Shown here: piece by piece, positions 9,840 to 18,168 of the stretch
Numbering within the stretch: the first letter of the stretch is position 1
Layout of the letters: the number at the start of each line of letters is the position of its first letter
DNA from: Temnopleurus reevesii
Lineage: Eukaryota > Echinodermata > Echinoidea > Temnopleuroida > Temnopleuridae
DNA length: 18,198 nucleotides
Assembly: GCA_036244855.1 (NCBI GenBank)
Contig: BQKZ01006645.1
Coordinates: 20,124-38,321, forward strand
Direction: 5' to 3'
Translations under genes and position numbers: made by a program
Notes under the pieces: model-generated
Databases searched by the model: none
Told to the model about the DNA's origin: nothing
What the model saw: only the letters and a program-made list of their open reading frames with translations

Positions 9840-11714
9840 TCTTCGAAACAAAACTTTAAAACAGAAAATGAAGCATATGACATGATGCATCGAGAGCAGG
9901 GCAGACAGAAGAAAGATGTAATAGCGTGCCTTTTTCCTGGTGAGTCTTGGGCTATTCCGTGGGCTGGTGCAGGGGCTACGGTAGGCAGAGTGGGCTTGAG
10001 GAAAACAGGAGGATTGGACAGGGACACTGGTACTGAGGGGAAAAATCGGAGCGCTTTGTCGGTTCCTAGCCGGCGAACAGCTGCGAGATCTCACAGCCTT
10101 CTTTCTCCCATCATTCAACAGGGAGTCAGCATCCATAGAGCTGCTACGGGACTTGCTTCGGCGATGAGAATTGCTCTCCAACGACATTGCTTGAGACGTT
10201 GATGATGAATCTGGAGAACCGTTCAAGGCAACTGATGCACGGTTCTGAGACCAAAAGGAATTGATATTCCGAAGATGTCGCTCGAGAGTCGGACTGATGA
10301 CCCTACTCGAGACTCGCTTACTATTTGCCACACCTAAAGTATTTGAACAGCCGATCTTGCGGTAGTTTGGCGGACTCATACTCCCCATTTGCCTCTGTTG
10401 GAAGATGAGAGATGCAGTAGGGCAACTGGACTTGCGTTCCTGGTTACAAGATCGATTGTATCTTTCTTGGGCTTCTTCGTCAAGTGAGGCTGTGCGGCGT
10501 TCTATGAGCATCGGACTTCGTGGGGCTTCTTGCACCTCAACGTGACACGCTTGTAATCTGACCTTTGACCTATCATCTCGATTCCTTGCCACCTTTGCAT
10601 ATTGATCAACATGGGGTTGACCTTTGACCTGTTCTTCCTCTTCTTCTACAACAGAAGCGCAACCTTGAGAGAGTCTCTCTGAGCTGTTCTCATGCTTCAG
10701 ACTCTCCAACACATGACTATCATGCATGGAATCGAGATTGAAGGAGGGATGGTTAACTTTACGATAGTCCAGGCTTTGCGTCTTCTTGAGAATGCCAGTT
10801 GCAGGACGCTTCTTGATCAGACTGTCTGTTCTCGGACTGATCGGTGGGCCTATTCTGGTGCTGTACATGCCTTCCAGCATACTCAGATCTGGTATAGATG
10901 TCGCTCTTCTCTCTTCAAGCAATCTTCGCGAGCTGGTCGATGACTTCCCAATGTGAAAGCTGGCACTCAGCTTTCTCTCCCTCTGGTTACTTAAACAAAA
11001 TGTTGTCTTCTTTTTACGAGGTTCTCCATTAGGAGTTCCCAGGTGAATTCTTGAAGAGGGTGGTCTGACGGACCATGATTTTCCAGACATCGCTTCAGAG
11101 TCAGACATGCTTACTGCTACGCTGTCGCCAAGGCGCAAGCCATGATGAAACATTGCCTTGCTTTCATTACGATCGTTATCTTCAGACTCTCTATCTTGGT
11201 CAGACATTCCCATTCTCTCTGGCTGGCTCAGTATGGGTGCACTGAACATTCTTTCCAGACTCTTCCTCGAGTCCAGAAACTTCTTTTTCCTGCGAGCTTT
11301 GTCTTCATCCGACTCGTCTCCAATTTTACCATCTGTTTCACGTTGAACTCTTCCATTACATACAGCGTCGCTAACTTCATATGTGATTCCTTCTGCGCTC
11401 TGAGACTCTTCCTGCTTAGCACATTGTTTCTGATTTCCTCTAGAATGTATTTCCACATCAGGGGCATTGACATAATCACTGCATTCATCATGACTTGTCG
11501 GGCATCGGTCTTCAGGGGTATTCACATATTCCCTGGACTCATCATCACTGGTTTGGTCTTGGTCCTGGTGCTCTGGACTGGTCTTTTGTTCTCTTTGGGA
11601 GTCTTGACCAAGTGGTTCCTGTCTTTGTTCACCACAGCTTGTCTGATCTAAACTATTTGGCTCCTGTCTCTTATGGCTTTGGCTCGTTTGGTCCTCTCTA
11701 CGTTTGTCTTGCAT
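9726..11714 (-). CDS. Giant FCHSD-like exon, part 2 (after the in-frame stop)
   Basis: This stretch has 662 open codons and is in exactly the same frame as part 1, separated from it only by TAA-GAT-TAT-AAA. Its ATG at 11712-11714 could serve as a start, but the simplest view is that part 2 continues the same exon. The peptide is Ser/Arg-rich and probably disordered. Residues 1-60 carry DQ/SQ-rich sequence like the end of part 1. Two YVN motifs are REYVNTP (about 62-68) and DYVNAP (80-85). Acidic and basic patches lie near 125-150. Basophilic kinase-type sites include RRATS (269-273), KKTQS (310-314), RRTAS (406-410) and RRSKSRSSS (518-526). An Arg/Ser/Pro end, TSPRNSPRLTRKK, finishes at about residue 595. 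Beyond about 9930 the frame runs into intron- and LINE-like sequence, so the last 68 residues are probably not coding. Confidence 0.6.
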   Translation of the reverse strand: MQDKRREDQTSQSHKRQEPNSLDQTSCGEQRQEPLGQDSQREQKTSPEHQDQDQTSDDESREYVNTPEDRCPTSHDECSDYVNAPDVEIHSRGNQKQCAKQEESQSAEGITYEVSDAVCNGRVQRETDGKIGDESDEDKARRKKKFLDSRKSLERMFSAPILSQPERMGMSDQDRESEDNDRNESKAMFHHGLRLGDSVAVSMSDSEAMSGKSWSVRPPSSRIHLGTPNGEPRKKKTTFCLSNQRERKLSASFHIGKSSTSSRRLLEERRATSIPDLSMLEGMYSTRIGPPISPRTDSLIKKRPATGILKKTQSLDYRKVNHPSFNLDSMHDSHVLESLKHENSSERLSQGCASVVEEEEEQVKGQPHVDQYAKVARNRDDRSKVRLQACHVEVQEAPRSPMLIERRTASLDEEAQERYNRSCNQERKSSCPTASLIFQQRQMGSMSPPNYRKIGCSNTLGVANSKRVSSRVISPTLERHLRNINSFWSQNRASVALNGSPDSSSTSQAMSLESNSHRRSKSRSSSMDADSLLNDGRKKAVRSRSCSPARNRQSAPIFPLSTSVPVQSSCFPQAHSAYRSPCTSPRNSPRLTRKKARYYIFLLSALLSMHHVICFIFCFKVLFRRNSIQFNSIQFQFSLLIFNPQNKGLLSLKHKKQINKQT
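9739..9744 (-). terminator. Weak candidate AATAAA for a terminal-exon isoform
   Basis: AATAAA on the minus strand lies just before the TAA at 9726-9728. If the giant block is a terminal exon, polyadenylation could occur nearby. It falls inside the antisense LINE tail, so it may be chance. Confidence 0.2.
9924..9929 (-). promoter_or_regulatory. Candidate GC-type 5' splice site of the giant exon
   Basis: On the minus strand AAG|GCACGC occurs exactly where the protein-like signature of part 2 ends (SPRLTRKK), and in phase 0, which matches the acceptor of the 8300-8468 exon. It fits the GC-AG class at positions -3 to +3 and +5 but not at +4 or +6. No GT donor of good consensus lies in phase 0 nearby; the best, CAT|GTCATA near 9880, is poor. 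Confidence 0.3.
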
Positions 11715-11723
11715 TTTATAATC

Positions 11724-11726
11724 TTA
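11724..11726 (-). other. Single in-frame TAA inside the giant exon
   Basis: The codons read GAC TCA AGC TAA GAT TAT AAA ATG CAA GAC. The frame is open for 538 codons before it and for 662 codons from the ATG after it, and both sides have the same Asp/Gln/Arg-rich composition. One C-to-T change in a CAA codon would produce it. No splice pair that neatly removes it is obvious. Confidence 0.9.
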
Positions 11727-13340
11727 GCTTGAGTCTGACTGGGCCGCCCGGAGTAGGTCTTGTGTGGCTTGGTCTAGTTGCTGCATGTCTGCTCTGTAAA
11801 TGCTATGCATTTGTGGTCCATGAATCAGTTGGTCTTGTCTAGGCCTATCTTGCGTTGGCCTATCATGGCTAGGCCTATCTTGGCAAGGTCTATCTTGGCT
11901 ATGATGCTCTTGCACACGTGGACCCGGCCTATTCTGGTCTTGCTTCACTTGTCTTTGAGGGTTGTGAACTTGTTGGTCTAGTCTATGTTGGTCTTTCTTC
12001 CTGTGATTCTGTCTTGCATGGTCTTGCCTTAGTAGGTGTTGTCTCTGTGGGTCCTTTATGCGCTGGTAATGATTATCCTGTGCTGGTTTGTGTTGCTCAC
12101 GTTTGTAATGCTTTTGTGTCTGATGGTTTACAATTGGCTGGCTTTGTGCAGTTTGGTAGTGACGTTGCGGTTGCGGACTACATTGCCCATTTCTCTTTTG
12201 GTCTTGCCTCTGCTGGTTTCGTCTGTGTTGGTCTTGTGGTTGCTGACCTTGCTTACTCTGGTCTGGTTTATTATGGCCTTGCCGAGTTTGACCATGCCTC
12301 TGTTGTTCGGGTCTGTGCTGGCCATGCCTTTTCTGGTCTTGTCTACATTGACCTTTCCCAGTTGGGCCATGTGTGTGTTCTTCAGGTCTGTGTTGGCCCT
12401 GCCTCTTTTGGTCTGGTCTATGTTGTCCCTGTCTCTTTTGTTCTGGCTTGTGATTTACTTGACTATACAGATCATGCTGTCTTTGATCAGGTTTCCGCAG
12501 AGATTCTAGCCGCTCTGGAGGAAGCGGCAGTTGCGGCCGACAGCGACACGGTTTAGACTCGTTACAATCCCAGCAGGACTTGGGCCTGGTGAGAGTCTGA
12601 CTCTTGTTAATTTGATCCGCAGATACCTCATAATGGCTGAAACCCCCACACTGGTTCATGTTGCTGTTGAGTGAAGGGCTCTTCATCCTATCCAAAGCAT
12701 ACATACTCAAATGCTGATCCTGTGGAGAAGCACGGGCGCGTTGCTGAGCAGCTGCCTTGAGGACTGTATCATCCGTCGATTGGATTCTGAACCACTGATT
12801 ATGGCTCCCCATCTTGACAGGATCACGCCTTGGCTCCGGAAGCGGAGGAAGCTTCCGTGCCGGCTGGACAACACGCCTATCGCCACAACTACACTCCTTG
12901 CACTGAGAAGCAGCAGGGGATTTCCGGGATGGGATTACAGACTTAGGAGAGCGCTTGCCATGAACTTCGGTCTCGCAGGAAGCAACAACATTACGAGTTG
13001 GACTAGCGTTTGAGCGGTACATACCCTTTTTGGGAGACTTCTTTTCAACTTTCTTGATTTTCTTAGAGGATTTGCAGATTGAATTACGATTGGCCTTTCG
13101 GGCAGCGATAGGGTGTCTGGGGGATGAGCGTTGTTGGGGGCGACGGCTTTGAACCGCCGCTTTACTCGCGAAGAAAGATTTTGGCTTAAACTTTTCTTCA
13201 ACGTAACTGTCCTCCGAAGAACAGTTATAGCCAGACTCATTGGACCAGCAATGAACATCGTCTATTATAATGGAGGGGACACATCTGTGCTTACATCTGT
13301 GCTTTCGGAACTTGGGTCTGGTCCTAGGTTTAGATTTGGA
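11724..13340 (-). CDS. Giant FCHSD-like exon, part 1
   Basis: A textbook pyrimidine tract and acceptor (CTTTTCTCCTCTTCTCCCAG) precede TCC AAA TCT at 13340. Phase 0 fits the donor of the SH3-2 exon at 14679. The frame runs 538 codons to TAA at 11724-11726, far too long for chance here. Residues 1-140 are very basic (SKSKPRTRPKFRKHR...). Cys pairs occur at CKECSC (147-152) and CWDCNESKPCRC (256-267). SH3-ligand motifs are RKLPPLP (162-168, class I) and PLPPER (272-277, class II). From about 284 to 506 a Gln-rich decapeptide-like repeat (QKRQGQHRPD and variants) grades into a pentapeptide repeat (QDRPC, QDRPS, HDRPT, QDRPR). No folded domain is recognised. I know of no such exon in vertebrate FCHSD2, so this is probably an alternative exon that gives the adaptor a long ligand-rich tail. 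Confidence 0.75.
   Translation of the reverse strand, partial: SKSKPRTRPKFRKHRCKHRCVPSIIIDDVHCWSNESGYNCSSEDSYVEEKFKPKSFFASKAAVQSRRPQQRSSPRHPIAARKANRNSICKSSKKIKKVEKKSPKKGMYRSNASPTRNVVASCETEVHGKRSPKSVIPSRKSPAASQCKECSCGDRRVVQPARKLPPLPEPRRDPVKMGSHNQWFRIQSTDDTVLKAAAQQRARASPQDQHLSMYALDRMKSPSLNSNMNQCGGFSHYEVSADQINKSQTLTRPKSCWDCNESKPCRCRPQLPLPPERLESLRKPDQRQHDLYSQVNHKPEQKRQGQHRPDQKRQGQHRPEEHTHGPTGKGQCRQDQKRHGQHRPEQQRHGQTRQGHNKPDQSKQGQQPQDQHRRNQQRQDQKRNGQCSPQPQRHYQTAQSQPIVNHQTQKHYKREQHKPAQDNHYQRIKDPQRQHLLRQDHARQNHRKKDQHRLDQQVHNPQRQVKQDQNRPGPRVQEHHSQDRPCQDRPSHDRPTQDRPRQDQLIHGPQMHSIYRADMQQLDQATQDLLRAAQSDSS
11823..12491 (-). repeat. Coding tandem repeat, Gln/Arg/Asp-rich
   Basis: Within part 1 of the giant exon, units of about 10 codons (QKRQGQHRPD, QKRQGQHRPE, QKRHGQHRPE, then looser ones) are followed near 11840-11900 by 15-base units encoding DRPxQ. 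Read on the plus strand, the repeat creates long false frames rich in Leu, Val and Phe. Confidence 0.75.
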
Positions 13341-14149
13341 CTGGGAGAAGAGGAGAAAAGGTAACAAATATAATAAAACTGAGATATTTAACTAGATTAA
13401 CTTGTCATGCAACATATATCATCATCTGGTATTAAAATATTGAAGGTCAAGAACAAGATAATTCGATGTAAAAAAGAGAGAGAAAGGACATTTTTTTTGG
13501 TACAATATTGATGAAAAAAAAGTTTAGAATCACAAATATGACAAAAAGCATGGTTAAACAACATTTTATCATTTGGATTTTAAAAACAAACAGAAGATTT
13601 ACCAAAGAGAATAGCAGTTCTGAGACAAAAAAGTGCATAGTAGTCTCAATTATAAGAACTTAGTAGAAGGAAATCATACATCTAAAAACTTAATACATCA
13701 ACAAAAGTTTCTGATTTATCATTCACTCACATTATCAATCTATTTTTTGGTGTTTTTTTTCCTTTAATTTGCGATTGTTTCAAATAACAGGCATCTGATT
13801 GTTTGTACTACCAGAAGAAACCCCTACAGTAATGGATATTTATTTTAAGAGTATTCAGATGGTAATGATTACGCATTTGAATATTCATTTTCTTTCATAC
13901 AGATATACAACAAACTAATGCATCAATATTGCAATAATATTACCATTGACAGTAACCATGTGATCACTTGTCAAGTCGATCAAACCCTCAATAGTAATTG
14001 GATATTGTGTATTGTTGCCATGGTAGATACTAGTATTGACAAAATTACCATCAGTGATAAATGATAAATTTTATGCAAGATTTTTATCAAATTTTTATGC
14101 ATATTCTATGCATGACTCTATGAGCAACTGTTGACCCTTTCTCTTCTAC

Positions 14150-14244
14150 AAACCCAGCAGCAGAGGGGTTACTGAGTGCGAGAAATAGTCATCAATCATT
14201 TGTAGAGTCATAAGTAGATCTACCAACGGCTTTATGAAACACAG
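14150..14244. mobile_element. Half copy of the F2 foldback, joined to F1
   Basis: The sequence from GGGGTTACTGAGTGCGAGAAA to GGCTTTATGAAACACAGCC aligns with the right half of the complete F2 element at 16798-16967 (TTATCATTGAGTGAGAGAAA... to CTTTATGGAATACAACCC). The left half is missing. It ends exactly where the F1 element begins. Confidence 0.6.
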
Positions 14245-14245
14245 C

Positions 14246-14422
14246 CCTGGGAGGTGTTTCACCAAGTCGTTCTTAAAGTTACGCACAACTGTAAGTTCGA
14301 CTGGTATAAATTCTTGCGCTGAATGCACGCACTATTATGAATTATTATGCACAAGAAGGGTAACCAGTCAAACGTAAAGTCGTGCTTAAAGTCTTTCTTA
14401 TCTTGGTGAAACACCTCCCAGG
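14246..14422. mobile_element. F1-family foldback MITE, intact copy
   Basis: The ends are CCTGGGAGGTGTTTCACCAA and TTGGTGAAACACCTCCCAGG, perfect complements over 20 bases. Pairing continues inward through TTCTTAAAGT/CTTAAAG and CGACTGGT/ACCAGTC towards a short loop near 14335, so the 177-bp element is close to one long hairpin. There is no coding capacity. Confidence 0.85.
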
Positions 14423-14473
14423 ACTAAAATAATGAAGAATATACTTTCGGTTGGCAGGTATGATCCAAACTAT

Positions 14474-14645
14474 GGGGTGTTGTTCGAAAATTGTGATCAA
14501 TTGCAAATCAACTGCAAATAAGTTGCCCATTAAAATGCTTGTTTTTATTTGAGCACAGTCTGCACATTTAACAAGACACACATGAAACAATGATCTTGAT
14601 TGGCACGCTCTGAGCAATTGCAACCTTCGAGCAGCATACCCTAAC
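14474..14645. mobile_element. Possible degenerate foldback element
   Basis: Left GGGTGTTGTTCGAAAATTG and right CAACCTTCGAGCAGCATACCC are inverted copies with several mismatches, about 170 bp apart end to end. CAATTGC words near both arms extend the match. This is weaker than the other foldbacks and could be partly chance. Confidence 0.35.
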
Positions 14646-14657
14646 AGATACAATTTA

Positions 14658-15720
<1,063 letters not shown>

Positions 15721-15937
15721 TTGCAGGTCTTCCCGAGTCCTCTCCACTGACTTGACCACCCATAACAGTCTGGACCTCGTAATCCATCGATGACTGTGAG
15801 GAGCCATGGCCCAGGACCTGGCCTTGAAGAGCACTGCCTGTGTCTGCCTTGGGTGAAGTACTGAAGGATAGTCGTTGCTTCTCAATCTCGATGTAGTTCT
15901 CTGGGACGTAACCCATCTCACCATTGTGGTTCCTTGC
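15721..15937 (-). CDS. FCHSD2: FCHSD2-like exon: end of SH3-1 and inter-SH3 linker
   Basis: On the minus strand the acceptor GTCTGCAG precedes GCA AGG AAC at 15937, and the donor GCAA|GTGAGT is at 15721/15720. The exon is 217 bases: 72 codons plus one base, entered in phase 0 and left in phase 1. It opens with ARNHNGEMGYVPENYIEIEK, the last strands of SH3-1 including the conserved GYVPxNYI. The remaining 50 residues (RLSFSTSPKADTGSALQGQV..., ...DYEVQTVMGGQVSGEDSGRPA) form the linker before SH3-2. About the last 100 bases of the exon are one unit of the tandem repeat that fills the next intron, so this part of the linker is evolutionarily tied to that repeat. Confidence 0.92.
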
Positions 15938-16510
15938 CTGCAGACGATAAAAATTATTGGAGATCAAACTTTTAAAATTCTTTTTTTTTTAATTTGAAAA
16001 ACAGATTTTTTGTGAAATAAATTTGTTGACTACAGTGTAAGCCCACTTCTCCATATTGGCAACAAAGACACTTGCCTTTAATAGCTAATATTTCAACTTG
16101 ATCATTTAGTCTGAAGCATATGCTGGTACTGAAATGAGTGTATAATGACATAGAGGGATAGAGAGAGAAATAAAATGACTTATAAGATTTTGTACATTTC
16201 CATGAAAATGTGATACTTTTTAACTTTGATGAGAGATATTACAACATGCAAGTAATGTAATTAATAATGTATGTCTACTTATTAAAGTTATTATAGTATT
16301 GTTATAGCTATTTTTCATTTCATGTGATTTCCTTTAACACTATATAATTTCTTGGCATAGATTCTCTTTCTCCATCTCCTCATGACTCCAGCGTAATACA
16401 ATTTCATCTTTTAAATCAACTCCTCAAATCTAAAAAGAATATCACATCTCAATACAGCTCAAATCACATTAGAAAAATGACACAATACACGAGACACGTT
16501 AACCCACTGA

Positions 16511-16756
16511 CACACTGGGTGACTTCAAGTACGGTGTTGAATGCTGGTGTTGGTGTTGCAGCAAAACCAACACCAGCCTCAACACCAAACTTGAAGACTG
16601 TCGGTGGTTGGGGTAGACCTCGCAAGATTCTGACGTATTTCCGGTCGTTTCTGTATCACTTCTGTAAACTGACCGACGGTGTTGGAGCTCGGTTTACGGA
16701 CCGTTTTGCTCTCTCAACACCAACACCGAACACCGTACTTGAAGTCACCCATTGTG
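16511..16756. mobile_element. Foldback MITE with GGTGTTGG-rich ends
   Basis: The left end CACACTGGGTGACTTCAAGT, continuing ACGGTGTTG, is mirrored by the right end ACCGTACTTGAAGTCACCC, ATTGTG. Each arm is about 45 bases with few mismatches. A third, inverted copy of the arm (16570-16598, CAACACCAGCCTCAACACC then AAACTTGAAG) sits near the left arm, so the left 85 bases can fold on themselves. CTGA flanks both sides (16507-16510 and 16758-16761) and may be a target duplication. Plus-strand frames through it are not genes. Confidence 0.8.
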
Positions 16757-16797
16757 CCTGATGCGCTGTGTACAAACCACGCAGCACCTTCAAATTC

Positions 16798-16967
16798 CTG
16801 AGTTGTGTTTCATAAAGCTGTGCGTAGATCTACGCATGACTGTAATAACGACTGGTGATCCATTCCCAGGTGCGATTCAGTGCCAGGAGTTATCATTGAG
16901 TGAGAGAAAGGATCACCAGTCGATCATATAGTAGGATATACGCACTGCTTTATGGAATACAACCCAG
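16798..16967. mobile_element. F2-family foldback MITE, complete copy
   Basis: Left CTGAGTTGTGTTTCATAAAG and right CTTTATGGAATACAACCCAG are inverted copies. Pairing resumes at GCTGTGCGTA/TACGCACTGC and CGACTGGTGATCC/GGATCACCAGTCG. The element is about 170 bp with no coding capacity. Its right end overlaps the first bases of the F1 element. Confidence 0.8.
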
Positions 16968-17285
16968 GGCGGTGTTTCATCAAGATAAGAAAGACTTTAA
17001 GAACTACTTTAAGTTTGACTGGTACCGATTCTTGCGCTGAATGCGCGTAATAGTGTGAACAATTACGCACAAGAACTGCTACCAGTCGAACGTAAAGTCG
17101 TTCTTAAAGTCTTTCTTATCTTTTTCAAATCATTTATTTTATTTTTCAATTCCTTTGATAATAATACAGTCATATGATAAGTAACTATGGAAATAACTAA
17201 TATTATAAAAGAAATGAAAAAATAAGGCCAGCAAAGAAGTGAGGCTTGTAAAGATGGCTGGCCCCTTGGTGAAACACCTCCCAGG
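16963..17285. mobile_element. F1-family foldback MITE with nested insertion
   Basis: The left end CCCAGGGCGGTGTTTCATCA and the right end TTGGTGAAACACCTCCCAGG match the F1 ends at 14246-14422, and the interior (GACTGGTACCGATTCTTGCG, ACGCACAAGAACTGCTACCA) is the same family. The right arm is split after TCTTATC (17120) by about 145 bases, and the last 20 bases of the element resume at 17266. Confidence 0.85.
17121..17265 (-). mobile_element. Insertion inside the F1 element, LINE-tail-like
   Basis: These 145 bases interrupt the F1 right arm. Read on the minus strand they end in AATTGAAAAATAAAATAAAT, then GATTTGAAAAAG, an A/T-rich tail resembling a truncated non-LTR element. A clear target duplication is not visible, so the mechanism is uncertain. 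Confidence 0.5.
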
Positions 17286-17308
17286 AATGAATGAGTTTAA
17301 TGACGTAC

Positions 17309-17392
17309 CTTGAGCCATCCATCTCCTTCAGACTCATCGATGAGCTCCAGAATATCATGCTCTCTGATCGTCAGCTCATCATCACGCTGGGC
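17309..17392 (-). CDS. FCHSD2: FCHSD2-like SH3-1 core exon
   Basis: On the minus strand the acceptor TTTCACAG precedes GCC CAG CGT at 17392, and the donor AAG|GTACGT is at 17309/17308. The exon is 84 bases, 28 codons, phase 0 at both ends. The peptide begins AQRDDELTIREHDILELIDE and ends in SEGDGWLK. It supplies the acidic RT loop (DDELT) and the binding-groove Trp of the first SH3. It joins the 18169-18198 exon upstream (IKCTAIFDYT) and the 15721-15937 exon downstream (ARNHNGEMGYVP) to complete a canonical SH3 of about 55 residues. Confidence 0.92.
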
Positions 17393-18168
17393 CTGTGAAA
17401 GGATGACAGAGAGAAAGATAGAGTGAGAGGGCATGACGGAGGAAGGGGTTGGAAAGAGAGACCAAATATTTCAGGTTACTCTGAAAGTATGTCAAGCACA
17501 GTATACTCTAATCTAGTGTCACAAGTATCAATTCATAAGAGAATTGGGATGGTATAAATAAACAACATTATTATTCAGGTATACGTGCAGAACTGACCAC
17601 TAATATGTGCTATCCAAATTTGATTAATATAACTGCCAAATCCTTTGTATTGATGTGCATGCCACAATGCCCTGAAGAGGTAGATAGCAACATTTGTTAC
17701 AAAATATGATAACATTTTCAACAGGATCTACAACTTAGCGGTGAGTGTATTTAGAAAAACATTTTATTTCTCTTGGGTAAAAATTTTCTTGATTCACACC
17801 TTTCACTTTTTAGACAAAGATTTTTTCATTTATCCAGGAAAAATATTTGAAATTTACCTTTATTTTTTCTTTCATTTAAATTATCCTTCACTTTGTCATC
17901 TTTTTTGTTGTTTGTTTTAATTCCTGCAAAACGGTTATTATTACATTGATTTGTTAAGTGTGTAAGAGCACAAAGCATGATTCCTCATCAAGGCACCACC
18001 TCGTAATAGCGCTCCTCTATAAAATGCTGAACAGGTGTCCGATGAGTATATAAGTAGAAGTAGAAATGGAGCTGGTACATTTTGTGGATGTGCCATGAAC
18101 GTGGACAGAGCATGAAATAATAATACTCATGTAGCATATGAATGACTGGAATAGAATTGCCAACTTAC
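17393..18168 (-). other. FCHSD-like intron, nothing else seen
   Basis: The donor is GTAAGT (18163-18168) and the acceptor TTTCACAG (17393-17400). It contains a short purine-rich patch near 17397-17460 and AT-rich filler; no gene or recognisable repeat. Confidence 0.75.

Larger units (their letters stand above)
15938..17308 (-). other. FCHSD-like intron carrying three adjacent MITEs
   Basis: The donor is GTACGT (17303-17308) and the acceptor CTGCAG (15938-15943). The stretch from 15944 to about 16510 is AT-rich with nothing recognised. Beyond it three foldback elements follow each other almost without gaps: 16511-16756, 16798-16967 and 16963-17285. Confidence 0.85.

Noticed and set aside
11697..11760. 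A short intron removing the TAA at 11724
   Set aside because: No acceptor with a pyrimidine tract lies just downstream and no consensus donor just upstream. It remains possible only with distant sites I could not pair.
11918..12556. 212-codon plus-strand frame, and its plus-strand neighbours between 11142 and 13364
   Set aside because: They lie antisense to the giant minus-strand exon. The Val/Leu/Gly runs are the reverse reading of its Gln/Arg repeat, with no splice sites or domain.
16477..16761. 94-codon plus-strand frame
   Set aside because: It is mostly the inverted-repeat element at 16511-16756; the Pro/Thr pattern reflects its GGTGTTGG words.
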